64,000 nucleotides of DNA from an uncultured Lachnospiraceae bacterium (GTDB lineage Bacteria; Bacillota; Clostridia; Lachnospirales; Lachnospiraceae). This document shows, one piece after another, positions 7,970-15,962 of this stretch. The notes under the pieces were generated by a model. That model searched no databases and was not told the origin of the DNA. It saw nothing but the letters and a program-made list of their open reading frames with translations. The position numbers and the translations under genes are program-made. Location: assembly GCA_905233955.1 (NCBI GenBank), contig CAJOFQ010000005.1:1-64000 (forward strand), in the 5' to 3' direction. Positions within the stretch are counted from its first letter, which is position 1. Each line of letters opens with the position of its first letter.

Positions 7970-10900
7970 ATGAAAAGAGCTATGAAAACCATGGACGGCA
8001 ATCACGCTGCGGCTCATGCGTCATACGCATTTACCGATGTGGCTGCTATCTATCCTATCACACCCTCATCTGTTATGGCTGAGGCCACTGATGAGTGGGC
8101 AACTGCAGGACGCAAGAACATCTTCGGACGGACAGTTCAGGTAACTGAGATGCAGTCTGAGGCAGGTGCGGCAGGTACTGTACACGGTTCTTTGGCAGCG
8201 GGCGCATTGACTACGACCTATACTGCGTCCCAGGGTCTCTTATTAATGATCCCTAACCTTTATAAGGTTGCCGGTGAGAATCTTCCGGGTGTATTTAATG
8301 TTTCTGCTCGTTGTATTTCGTCTCATGCATTGAACATTTTTGGAGATCATTCAGATGTTTATGCCTGCCGTCAGACAGGTGTGGCTATGCTTTGTGAGTC
8401 ATCTGTTCAGGAGGTGATGGATCTTACACCTGTAGCTCACATGGCAGCAATCAAGGGCAGGGTTCCATTTATTAACTTCTTTGATGGATTCCGTACATCA
8501 CATGAGATTCAGAAGATCGAGACATGGGATTATGAGGATCTCAAGGAAATGGTTGACATGGATGCCATAGATGAGTTCCGTGCCAATGCGCTGAATCCTA
8601 ACCATCCTTGTGAGATGGGATCCGCACAGAATCCTGATATCTTCTTCCAGACCCGTGAGGCATGTAATGAGTTCTATGACAAATTACCTGCTATCGTGAC
8701 AGAGTACATGAATAAGGTTAACGAGAAGATTGGCACAGATTACAAGCTGTTCAACTACTATGGAGCTTCAGATGCTGAGCATATCATAATCGCTATGGGC
8801 TCTGTATGCGAGACTATTGACGAGACTATTGACTATCTTATGTCTAAGGGTGAGAAGGTAGGTGTAGTTAAGGTTCGTCTGTATCGTCCGTTTGTTGCAA
8901 GCGCTCTGGTAGATGCTATTCCTGATTCAGTTAAGAGAATTTCCGTTCTGGATCGTACCAAGGAGCCCGGTTCACTTGGCGAGCCTCTGTATCTGGATGT
9001 AGTTGCAGCATTAAAGGGTACCAAGTTTGAATCAATAGAAGTGTTTGGTGGGCGCTACGGTCTTGGTTCCAAGGATACAACCAGCGCAGACATTATTGCT
9101 TGCTATCACAATACTGATAAGCCTCGCTTTACATTGTCTATTACTGATGATGTTACTAATCTTTCTCTTCCTCGCACAGAGACTCCGGTTACTGCTCCTG
9201 AGGGAACTACTGCATGCAAGTTCTGGGGATTGGGCGCAGACGGAACTGTTGGCGCTAATAAGAATTCTATCAAGATCATTGGCGACAATACTGACATGTA
9301 TGCACAGGCATATTTCGATTATGATTCCAAGAAGTCAGGTGGTGTAACTATTTCCCACCTTCGCTTTGGTCATACTCCTATCAAGTCAACATATCTTATT
9401 TCCCAGGCTAATTTCGTTGCCTGCCATTGTACTGCGTACATTAACAAATATAATATGGTACAGGATCTTGTTCCCGGAGGTACATTCCTGTTTAACACCC
9501 AGTGGTCTGTAGACGAGCTGGACGAGAAGCTTCCTGGCCAGGTTAAGCGCTATATTGCCGAGAATAATATCAACTTCTACATCATCGACGGTGTTAAGAT
9601 CGGTAAAGAGATCGGTCTTGGCAATCGTATTAATACAGTTCTTCAGTCAGCTTTCTTCAAGCTTACAGAGCTGATCCCTGCTGAGCAGGTTATACAGCTT
9701 ATGAAGGATGCCGCAACTGCTTCTTACTCCAAGAAGGGTGACGACATCGTTAAGATGAATCACGATGCTATTGATGCCGGAGCCAACGCAGTTATCAAGG
9801 TAGATGTTCCGGATAGCTGGAAGAATGCCGAGGATACAGATCTTTCGAAGGAGCTTCGTCAGGATCGTGCTGAGGTTATGGATTTTGTTCGCGATATCCA
9901 GTCTAAGGTTAACGGACAGCAGGGTAATACCATTCCTGTATCAGTTGTCAAGAAGTACGCTGATGGTGCCACACCCAGCGGTACAGCCGCTCATGAGAAG
10001 AGAGGCGTGGCTACAGATGTTCCTGTATGGGATGTTACCAAGTGTATCCAGTGTAATCAGTGCTCATATGTATGTCCGCATGCAGCAATTCGTCCGGTAG
10101 CTATGACAGAGGCAGAAGCAGCCGCTGCACCTGAGGGTATGCCGATGAAGGATATGACTGGTATGCCGGGATACAAATTCGCTATTACTGTTTCCTCATA
10201 TGACTGCACAGGCTGCGGTTCCTGCGCTAATGTTTGTCCTGATAAGGTTCAGGCTTTGTCTATGGCTTCATTCGAGGCAAATGAGGAGCAGCAGAAGTAC
10301 TTCGATTATGGTGTTACACTTCCTGAGAAGGAAGAGGTTCTTGACAAATTTAAGATGAACACAGTTAAGGGTTCACAGTTCAAGCAGCCGTTGCTTGAGT
10401 TCTCAGGCGCCTGCGGTGGATGCGGTGAGACACCTTATGCTAAGCTTCTGACTCAGTTGTTTGGTGATCGTATGTACATTGCCAACGCGACAGGATGTTC
10501 CTCAATCTGGGGTAATTCATCACCTTCAACACCTTACACCATCAATAAGCAGGGACGCGGTCCTGCATGGTCTAATTCCCTGTTTGAGGATGCGGCTGAG
10601 TTTGGATATGGTATGCTTTTGGGCTCCAAGGCAATTCGTGAGAGACTTGCAGAGCAGCTTGAGGTTCTCTGCGAGAACGCATCAGGCGATGTGAAGAGTG
10701 CTGTTGAAGAGTGGAAGAATACATACAACAGCGGTATTGAGAATGGTCCGGCTACTGACAAGCTTATTGCTGCTCTTGAGGCAGATGGCAGTGATGGAGC
10801 CAAGGCTATCCTCAAGGAGAAGGATTTCCTGTCCAAGAAGTCACAGTGGGTATTCGGTGGTGACGGATGGGCATATGATATCGGATTTGGCGGTGTAGAT

Positions 10901-11497
10901 CATATCCTCGCATCAGGAAGAGACATCAATGTTATGGTATATGACACTGAGGTTTATTCTAATACAGGCGGACAGTCTTCTAAGGCAACACCTGCGGCTG
11001 CAGTTGCTCAATTTGCAGCAGGCGGCAAGGAGACCAAGAAGAAGGATCTGGCCGGAATTGCTATGACTTATGGTTATGTTTATGTAGCTCACATTGCTAT
11101 GGGTGCTGATATGAACCAGACAGTTAAGGCTCTCGCTGAGGCGGAGGCTTATCCGGGTCCTTCACTGATCATTGCATACGCTCCTTGTATCAATCATGGT
11201 ATCCGCAAGGGTATGAGCAAGGCTCAGACAGAAGAGAAGCTCGCAGTTGAGTCCGGATATTGGTTCAACTTCCGCTACAATCCTGCTCTTGCAGAAGAGG
11301 GCAAGAATGCATTCTCGCTTGATTCCAAGGAGCCTACAGGCGACTTCCAGGAATTCATTAAGGGTGAGGCAAGGTATGCATCTCTTATGAAGGTTGATAA
11401 GGATAAGGCTTCCAGACTCTTTGAGAAGAATGAGGCTGATCATAAGGCTTATCGTAAGCATCTGGAGAAGCTGGTTACTCTTTATTCAGCAGACTAA
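7970..11497 (+). CDS. nifJ: Pyruvate:ferredoxin (flavodoxin) oxidoreductase
   Basis: Single-chain PFOR of 1175 residues that oxidises pyruvate to acetyl-CoA and CO2 and reduces ferredoxin, the central step of clostridial fermentation. Domains in order: pyrimidine-binding domain (YPITPSSVMAE near residue 25), domains II-IV, a two-cluster ferredoxin domain with CIQCNQCSYVCPH (about 691-703) and CTGCGSCANVCPD (about 746-758), then the TPP domain with GACGGCGETPY (proximal cluster) and GDGWAYDIGFGGVDH. The start follows AGGAGGAG. Codons are strongly biased (GGT, CGT, AAG), as in the gap and eno genes here, which suggests high expression. It is monocistronic, between its own promoter and terminator. 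Confidence 0.98.
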   Translation: MKRAMKTMDGNHAAAHASYAFTDVAAIYPITPSSVMAEATDEWATAGRKNIFGRTVQVTEMQSEAGAAGTVHGSLAAGALTTTYTASQGLLLMIPNLYKVAGENLPGVFNVSARCISSHALNIFGDHSDVYACRQTGVAMLCESSVQEVMDLTPVAHMAAIKGRVPFINFFDGFRTSHEIQKIETWDYEDLKEMVDMDAIDEFRANALNPNHPCEMGSAQNPDIFFQTREACNEFYDKLPAIVTEYMNKVNEKIGTDYKLFNYYGASDAEHIIIAMGSVCETIDETIDYLMSKGEKVGVVKVRLYRPFVASALVDAIPDSVKRISVLDRTKEPGSLGEPLYLDVVAALKGTKFESIEVFGGRYGLGSKDTTSADIIACYHNTDKPRFTLSITDDVTNLSLPRTETPVTAPEGTTACKFWGLGADGTVGANKNSIKIIGDNTDMYAQAYFDYDSKKSGGVTISHLRFGHTPIKSTYLISQANFVACHCTAYINKYNMVQDLVPGGTFLFNTQWSVDELDEKLPGQVKRYIAENNINFYIIDGVKIGKEIGLGNRINTVLQSAFFKLTELIPAEQVIQLMKDAATASYSKKGDDIVKMNHDAIDAGANAVIKVDVPDSWKNAEDTDLSKELRQDRAEVMDFVRDIQSKVNGQQGNTIPVSVVKKYADGATPSGTAAHEKRGVATDVPVWDVTKCIQCNQCSYVCPHAAIRPVAMTEAEAAAAPEGMPMKDMTGMPGYKFAITVSSYDCTGCGSCANVCPDKVQALSMASFEANEEQQKYFDYGVTLPEKEEVLDKFKMNTVKGSQFKQPLLEFSGACGGCGETPYAKLLTQLFGDRMYIANATGCSSIWGNSSPSTPYTINKQGRGPAWSNSLFEDAAEFGYGMLLGSKAIRERLAEQLEVLCENASGDVKSAVEEWKNTYNSGIENGPATDKLIAALEADGSDGAKAILKEKDFLSKKSQWVFGGDGWAYDIGFGGVDHILASGRDINVMVYDTEVYSNTGGQSSKATPAAAVAQFAAGGKETKKKDLAGIAMTYGYVYVAHIAMGADMNQTVKALAEAEAYPGPSLIIAYAPCINHGIRKGMSKAQTEEKLAVESGYWFNFRYNPALAEEGKNAFSLDSKEPTGDFQEFIKGEARYASLMKVDKDKASRLFEKNEADHKAYRKHLEKLVTLYSAD

Positions 11498-11569
11498 TGG
11501 TGTTGTTCAGGCATAAATCAGGTTCGCAGACACCGATTCTTATGCTTAAGACATCTCTAAAATACAAAA

Positions 11570-11594
11570 AACCCCGGTCAGGCCGGGGTTTTTT
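11570..11594 (+). terminator. Terminator of nifJ
   Basis: AACCCCGG pairs with CCGGGGTT around a 5-nt loop and is followed by a T-run. Confidence 0.95.
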
Positions 11595-11595
11595 G

Positions 11596-11624
11596 TTTAC
11601 AAAGCATATATAAAATGGTAGAAT
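11596..11624 (+). promoter_or_regulatory. Promoter of the tail-anchored protein gene
   Basis: TTTACA, 17 bp, TAGAAT; it begins right after the nifJ terminator and lies 76 bp before the start codon. Confidence 0.6.
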
Positions 11625-11699
11625 TACTCTATATCTTGTGGTTTGTGAATCAATTGAACACAAGAGGAAATGACAGCACCGTAGGAGGAGAGATTTATC

Positions 11700-12911
11700 A
11701 TGTACGATTCGGATACTAACAGGCGTTATGACCGCAATGACGGAGGTCGAACAGAGTATCGTGAGGATGACTACCGTCGTGGACAACATTCACAGCCAGA
11801 GGATCATTATCGTCAGGAAGGCGGTTATGGAGACAGATATCATGGTGATAATGGCTATGATGGCGGAGGATTTCGCAGCGATAATCCCTATGAGGATGAA
11901 AGACGCCGTGTTGATAACGATTATGCGGATAATTCTTCATACGGCAGGGAGCCGGAGAGGATGGATTACCGTGATGGCAGGTATCGCGATGACAGATATC
12001 GTGATGACAGGTATCGTCGTACATACAGAGAAGATCCCTATCGTAATGACAGCTACAGGAATCTTCGCAGGGATTTCAATGATTATGAAGAATCTCGTGA
12101 TAGAGGTTATGACTACGCTCCCAGGAGGGAGTCGGCAGGTGAGCCCAGGGATGATGCCTTCGAGAAACAGATGGATTCCTTCAGGGACAAAACCCGTCAG
12201 CTCCAGGAATTGATAGATGACAAGCAGGAACGGGTTGATTATCTTGAGAAAACCCTGGCAGAGCTTACTGATAAGAATCAACAATTAGAGGATGAACTGT
12301 TAAGAAGCCGTCAGGAAACTGGTGACTACGCTGCTGATATAGAAGACCAGGTTAATCGTTTGTCAGAGATCCTGGATAAGGATTTTGATGACTTGGGGCA
12401 GAGGATATCTGATCAATTGGCCAGACTTCCGGAGCAGCTTCCTGGAGAGATGCAGGAGATCACATTTGATACTGAAGCACTGACCAGCAGCATAGACGGT
12501 CAGGCTAAGAGGATGGAGGATATTTTTACAGCGATATCTGACAAGCTGGAGCAAATAATCGAGAAGCAGTCAGAGTCGGCTACCCAGTCATTTGATGAGG
12601 TATTTTCGGATCAGAAGAGCTTCCTTTCTAATTCCATGCTTACTCAGGAGAAAAAACTTTCCGAATCGTTGAATGGTGTTAGTCGTCAGATGGATGGGAT
12701 GAAGGATGAACTTTCCGAGAAAATCCATTCAGAGGATGTGAAGATTTATCGCAACCTTCAGGATTTTATTCAGAGCCAGGATCATAGTGAAGAGGATGAA
12801 AAGAAGACAGTAAAACGCTTCAATAAGCTTCGTGGCTGGTGGATTATAACTCTTGTTTTAACAATAATAGATGTTGGATTGGGTGTTGCATTTTTGATGA
12901 TCATAATGTAA
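11700..12911 (+). CDS. Unrecognised tail-anchored protein: Arg/Asp/Tyr-rich disordered head, coiled coil, C-terminal membrane segment
   Basis: I recognise no family. The 403 residues divide clearly. Residues 1 to about 150 are low-complexity, rich in Arg, Asp, Tyr and Gly, with tandem RYRDD units near 92-105. About 155-215 is a strong coiled coil (LQELIDDKQERVDYLEKTL onward). About 215-375 is acidic and helical. LRGWWIITLVLTIIDVGLGV opens a single membrane span that ends two residues before the C terminus. There is no signal peptide, so the bulk should lie in the cytoplasm, anchored by the tail. The start follows TAGGAGGAGAG. It is 18 bp before the pyrophosphatase gene and is probably cotranscribed. 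A scaffold or spacer role is possible but unproven. Confidence 0.85.
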   Translation: MYDSDTNRRYDRNDGGRTEYREDDYRRGQHSQPEDHYRQEGGYGDRYHGDNGYDGGGFRSDNPYEDERRRVDNDYADNSSYGREPERMDYRDGRYRDDRYRDDRYRRTYREDPYRNDSYRNLRRDFNDYEESRDRGYDYAPRRESAGEPRDDAFEKQMDSFRDKTRQLQELIDDKQERVDYLEKTLAELTDKNQQLEDELLRSRQETGDYAADIEDQVNRLSEILDKDFDDLGQRISDQLARLPEQLPGEMQEITFDTEALTSSIDGQAKRMEDIFTAISDKLEQIIEKQSESATQSFDEVFSDQKSFLSNSMLTQEKKLSESLNGVSRQMDGMKDELSEKIHSEDVKIYRNLQDFIQSQDHSEEDEKKTVKRFNKLRGWWIITLVLTIIDVGLGVAFLMIIM

Positions 12912-12929
12912 TTCAATGGGGGATGCGTT

Positions 12930-14591
12930 ATGAAGGGTGTAAAACAAGTATGGGTTATAGGTCATAAGAACCCGGATACTGATGCTATTTGTGCTGCTAT
13001 AACATATGCGAATCTCAAGAACAAATTGAGCGATGGAACTGTAGAATATGTTCCTAAGCGCTGCGGAGATTTAAATGGTGAGACTTCGTATGTGCTAAAG
13101 CGTTTTGGAGTAGAGCTTCCAGAGTTTGTTGGAAATGTTGGAGCGCAGATCAAAGATAGTGATTTTCGTCATACCGTTGGTATAAAGGGAAGATTATCAT
13201 TAAAAAGAGCATGGGAGCTTATGAAGGAATTAAAGGTCGTTGCTCTTCCTGTTCTGGGAGATGATGACCACCTTGATGGAATGATTGTTAATGGTGACCT
13301 TGCCCGGACTTACATGGATATGATTGATAACTGTGAGTTATCAAGAGCCAGAACACCATATGGCAATATAGTAGATACCATTGAGGGAACCCTTGTTACC
13401 GGTGACAGAACCGGTGTTTTCGATAGCGGTAAGGTTGTAGTTGCTGCAGGCAACCACGACACCATGCGTGAATACATTGAAGAAGGCGACCTGGTTATAT
13501 TAGGCAATGTTGAAGAAAGGCAGATGGTTGCCCTGGCTAAAAAGCCTTCATGTATGATAGTCACTGCGGAGACATTCCTTCCTCCTGAGGTCATAGAGGA
13601 AGCAATGGCGATAGACTGTGTTTTAATTACTACCAGGTTTGATTCATTTACTGTTGCCAGACTTATTAATCAGAGTATTCCTGTAGAATATTTTATGACT
13701 AAGGACAATCTGATAACATTCTTCCAGGATGATTATATAGATGAGATAACTGATACCCTGGCAAAAGTAAGACATCGTTCTTTCCCTGTTTTAAATGACA
13801 AGCATCAATATGTGGGAATGTTTTCCAGGCGTCATTTGCTGGAAATGCACAAGAAGCAGATTATACTTGTCGATCATAATGAGTTTTCACAGGCTGTTGA
13901 TGGTATCGAAGACGCTGAGTTGCTGGAGATTATAGATCATCATCGTATTGGCGGACACCAGACGAATCTTCCTGTTTTCTTCAGGAATCAACCCTTGGGC
14001 TGTTCGAATACCATTATCTACCATATGTACAAGGAGTCGGGTGTTGAAATTGAACCTCAGATTGCGGGGTTGATGCTGTCTGCCATTTTATCGGATACAT
14101 TGATGTTCAAATCCCCAACCTGTACACCGGTTGATATTGAAGCAGGCAAGGCATTGGCAGAGCTTATTGGTATCAGCTACGAAGAACATGCGATGTCTAT
14201 GTTTGAAGCCGGAAGTGATTTTGGTGACAAGACACCTAAGGAGATTCTGTTTACTGATTTTAAGATTTTTTCACAAGGTGATATAAAGTTTGGGGTATCG
14301 CAGGTTAGTGTGGTATCCAAGAACCAGATAGATAAGCTTGCACCTGGTATTGCAGAAGTCCTTGAAGAAGCGATTTCTGAAAAGTCGATCAATATGATTT
14401 TTGTCATGTTGACAAATGTTATAGAGCAGGAATCAGAGGTTCTGTATTCCGGGAAGCATGCACAAAATGTTATTGGGAACGGTTTCGGAGATGGTGTATT
14501 AAAAGAAGGGAATATGGCGACTCTGCCCGGAGTAGTATCCAGAAAGAAACAGATGGTTCCTTCTCTTACTGCCGGGATTCAGCAGTTGTAA
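12930..14591 (+). CDS. ppaC: Manganese-dependent inorganic pyrophosphatase with CBS and DRTGG regulatory domains
   Basis: DHH-superfamily (family II) pyrophosphatase that hydrolyses PPi to phosphate. The 553 residues, against about 310 in the simple form, are explained by inserts. The order is DHH N-terminal part (GHKNPDTDAICAA), first CBS, DRTGG domain (TGDRTGVFDSGKVVVAAG region), second CBS (VRHRSFPVLNDKHQYVG), then the rest of DHH (VDHNEFSQ, IDHHRIGG) and a DHHA2 domain. In characterised CBS-PPases adenine nucleotides bind the CBS pair and tune activity, so energy-state control is inferred. It follows the tail-anchored gene by 18 bp and ends at a strong terminator. Confidence 0.93.
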   Translation: MKGVKQVWVIGHKNPDTDAICAAITYANLKNKLSDGTVEYVPKRCGDLNGETSYVLKRFGVELPEFVGNVGAQIKDSDFRHTVGIKGRLSLKRAWELMKELKVVALPVLGDDDHLDGMIVNGDLARTYMDMIDNCELSRARTPYGNIVDTIEGTLVTGDRTGVFDSGKVVVAAGNHDTMREYIEEGDLVILGNVEERQMVALAKKPSCMIVTAETFLPPEVIEEAMAIDCVLITTRFDSFTVARLINQSIPVEYFMTKDNLITFFQDDYIDEITDTLAKVRHRSFPVLNDKHQYVGMFSRRHLLEMHKKQIILVDHNEFSQAVDGIEDAELLEIIDHHRIGGHQTNLPVFFRNQPLGCSNTIIYHMYKESGVEIEPQIAGLMLSAILSDTLMFKSPTCTPVDIEAGKALAELIGISYEEHAMSMFEAGSDFGDKTPKEILFTDFKIFSQGDIKFGVSQVSVVSKNQIDKLAPGIAEVLEEAISEKSINMIFVMLTNVIEQESEVLYSGKHAQNVIGNGFGDGVLKEGNMATLPGVVSRKKQMVPSLTAGIQQL

Positions 14592-14614
14592 TTCGTCTTA
14601 GGAAGTACCTTATG

Positions 14615-14642
14615 GCCGGAGGAATTTGCCTCCGGCTTTTTT
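14615..14642 (+). terminator. Terminator after the pyrophosphatase gene
   Basis: GCCGGAGG pairs with CCTCCGGC across a 6-nt loop and is followed by six T. Confidence 0.95.
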
Positions 14643-14712
14643 GTAGAAAATTGCCTTGCATTTCCTACAAAATAAAAAAGTTCAGAAAAATTCTTTTTAT
14701 TGTAACAAAAAA

Positions 14713-14785
14713 CAGGGGTAGCAGGATTCGAACCCACGACATTCGGTTTTGGAGACCGACGTTCTACCAACTGAACTATACCCCT
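14713..14785 (-). tRNA. tRNA-Trp (anticodon CCA)
   Basis: Minus-strand cloverleaf: acceptor AGGGGTA/TACCCCT with discriminator G, D arm GTTCAGTTGGTAGAAC, anticodon stem TCGGT/ACCGA with loop CTCCAAA (anticodon CCA), T arm GTGGG-TTCGAAT-CCTGC. CCA is not encoded. Confidence 0.97.
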
Positions 14786-14790
14786 GTGCA

Positions 14791-14837
14791 AAGCACTTGA
14801 CATTTATATCATTTTTTAGGGTGTATGTCAAGTGCTT
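14791..14837. repeat. Perfect 13-bp inverted repeat over the tRNA-Trp promoter
   Basis: AAGCACTTGACAT (14791-14803) and ATGTCAAGTGCTT (14825-14837) are exact inverse copies separated by 21 bp. The right copy contains the -35 box of the tRNA-Trp promoter and the left copy overlaps the -10 edge. It could be an operator or a chance palindrome. Confidence 0.7.
14803..14831 (-). promoter_or_regulatory. Promoter of tRNA-Trp
   Basis: On the minus strand a perfect TTGACA, a 17-bp spacer and TATAAA end 18 bp before the tRNA 5' end, so transcription would start close to the mature end. Confidence 0.85.
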
Positions 14838-14850
14838 AAAAATGGTATCC

Positions 14851-14879
14851 TTTACAAGTTGGCAAAAATGTTGTAGTAT
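14851..14879 (+). promoter_or_regulatory. Promoter of the ireB operon
   Basis: TTTACA, 17 bp, TAGTAT, 53 bp before ireB. A second reading (TTGGCA, 18 bp, TAGAAT) overlaps it. Confidence 0.6.
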
Positions 14880-14932
14880 AGGTAGAATAGTATGTGGCGA
14901 GTGTAATACTTTTGTGTAGGAAGGGGTTACCA

Positions 14933-15199
14933 ATGCATGATCTGACAAATACACAATATTTCAAAGTTGAAAAAGAGAACGAGATTGGCGTTCATGAGAT
15001 TTTAGAGGATGTTTATGCCGCTCTCAGCGAAAAAGGATATAATCCGGTTAATCAGATCGTGGGATATATTATGTCAGGGGATCCTACATACATCACCAGT
15101 CATAATAATGCCAGGAGTCTTATGGTGCGGGTAGATCGTGATGAGATAGTGGAAGAACTGCTTTTATCCTATGTAAGATCAAATGGATGGCAGAAATGA
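14933..15199 (+). CDS. ireB: IreB family regulatory phosphoprotein (DUF965)
   Basis: An 88-residue protein of the IreB/YrzL family. Its enterococcal member is phosphorylated on threonine by the PASTA kinase IreK and modulates cephalosporin resistance. Family features seen: an N-terminal TxxFxV stretch (TNTQYFKVEKE), then LEDVYAALSEKGYNPVNQIVGYIMSGDPTYI. The ATG at 14933 follows AGGAAGGGG; an upstream in-frame ATG would add 13 residues without a ribosome site. It overlaps ruvX by 17 bp in the conserved ireB-ruvX-DUF1292 cluster. The kinase itself is not in the window. Confidence 0.93.
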   Translation: MHDLTNTQYFKVEKENEIGVHEILEDVYAALSEKGYNPVNQIVGYIMSGDPTYITSHNNARSLMVRVDRDEIVEELLLSYVRSNGWQK

Positions 15200-15680
15200 T
15201 TCCAGAGGGCATTATATACCCGCGGAAATATTTAAGGGGCGTCTTTTAGGTCTGGATTTTGGAGGTCGTACAGTAGGTGTTGCAGTCAGTGATGAGCTTG
15301 GCTTTTCTGCCGGCCGCCTTGAGACTGTCAGAAGGAAGAAGCCTGATAAGCTTAGGACTACGCTTTCTAGAATATCGGATTTAGTATCTGTTAATGATGC
15401 TTCGGGCGTAGTTCTTGGGTGGCCTGTTAATATTGACGGCAGCCAGGGGGAACGGTGCACTAAGACGCTTGAATTTGCCGGGAAGCTTAAGCTTAGGATA
15501 TCAGTTCCTATTATTTTTTGGGATGAGAGACTGACTACTGTTGAGGCCAAAGAGTTGATGCAGGAGTTAGGTATACAGCGCAGCCTATGGGATAGTATTG
15601 TTGATGAAGTTGCTGCGAAGGTAATATTACAGGATTTTTTAGATCATGCACACAGTGCGGGGTGGTATGGAACGAATTGA
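15183..15680 (+). CDS. ruvX: Holliday junction resolvase-like protein RuvX/YqgF
   Basis: RNase H-fold nuclease thought to process 16S rRNA precursors or Holliday junctions. It has the acidic first strand LLGLDFGGRTVGVAVSDELG, the VVGxP-type loop as VLGWPVNIDGSQGER, IIFWDERLTTVEA and the C-terminal VDEVAAKVILQDFLD. At 165 residues it is slightly longer than the usual 135-150. About 20 residues precede the first strand, so a later non-ATG start is possible. It overlaps both neighbours, which indicates tight translational coupling. Confidence 0.9.
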   Translation: MDGRNDSRGHYIPAEIFKGRLLGLDFGGRTVGVAVSDELGFSAGRLETVRRKKPDKLRTTLSRISDLVSVNDASGVVLGWPVNIDGSQGERCTKTLEFAGKLKLRISVPIIFWDERLTTVEAKELMQELGIQRSLWDSIVDEVAAKVILQDFLDHAHSAGWYGTN

Positions 15681-15930
15681 TTTTTCCGATATTAATTCAG
15701 GCGAGATAACCAGTTATTATGTATTAGAAGAAACTGAGTTCGGGGAAGACAGATTTCTTTTGGTTACAGATCAGCATCCGGAGGACGAGACTGCTCTTGC
15801 TCACATTTTAAGAGTTATAGAGGATGATGATGTTGATGTGACATATGAAGAGGTTGTTGACGAAAAGACATTAAATATCCTTTCGGGGATCTTTGATGAA
15901 CTTTTGGAAGACACATCTCTTGCAGTTTAG
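15667..15930 (+). CDS. DUF1292 domain protein (YrzB-like)
   Basis: A small acidic protein of 87 residues. The core (YYVLEETEFGEDRFLLVTDQ then DETALAHILRVIEDD and YEEVVDEKTLNILSGIFDELL) matches the DUF1292 family, whose members sit next to ruvX throughout Firmicutes. Function is unknown. The ATG at 15667 (MERIDFSD) is preferred because family members start that way and GGGGTGG precedes it. It overlaps the end of ruvX by 14 bp. Confidence 0.85.
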   Translation: MERIDFSDINSGEITSYYVLEETEFGEDRFLLVTDQHPEDETALAHILRVIEDDDVDVTYEEVVDEKTLNILSGIFDELLEDTSLAV

Positions 15931-15962
15931 GACAACTGAACAAAAAGGGAGGTTTTTTTAAT

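Noticed and set aside
11716..12284. Long His- and Ile-rich frames opposite the tail-anchored protein gene
   Set aside because: They arise from the repetitive GAT/CGT codons of the plus-strand gene and lack ribosome sites.
14646..14690. Terminator of tRNA-Trp on the minus strand
   Set aside because: TTTTGTAG can pair with CTACAAAA, but no T-run follows on the minus strand; I could not assign the tRNA 3' end signal.
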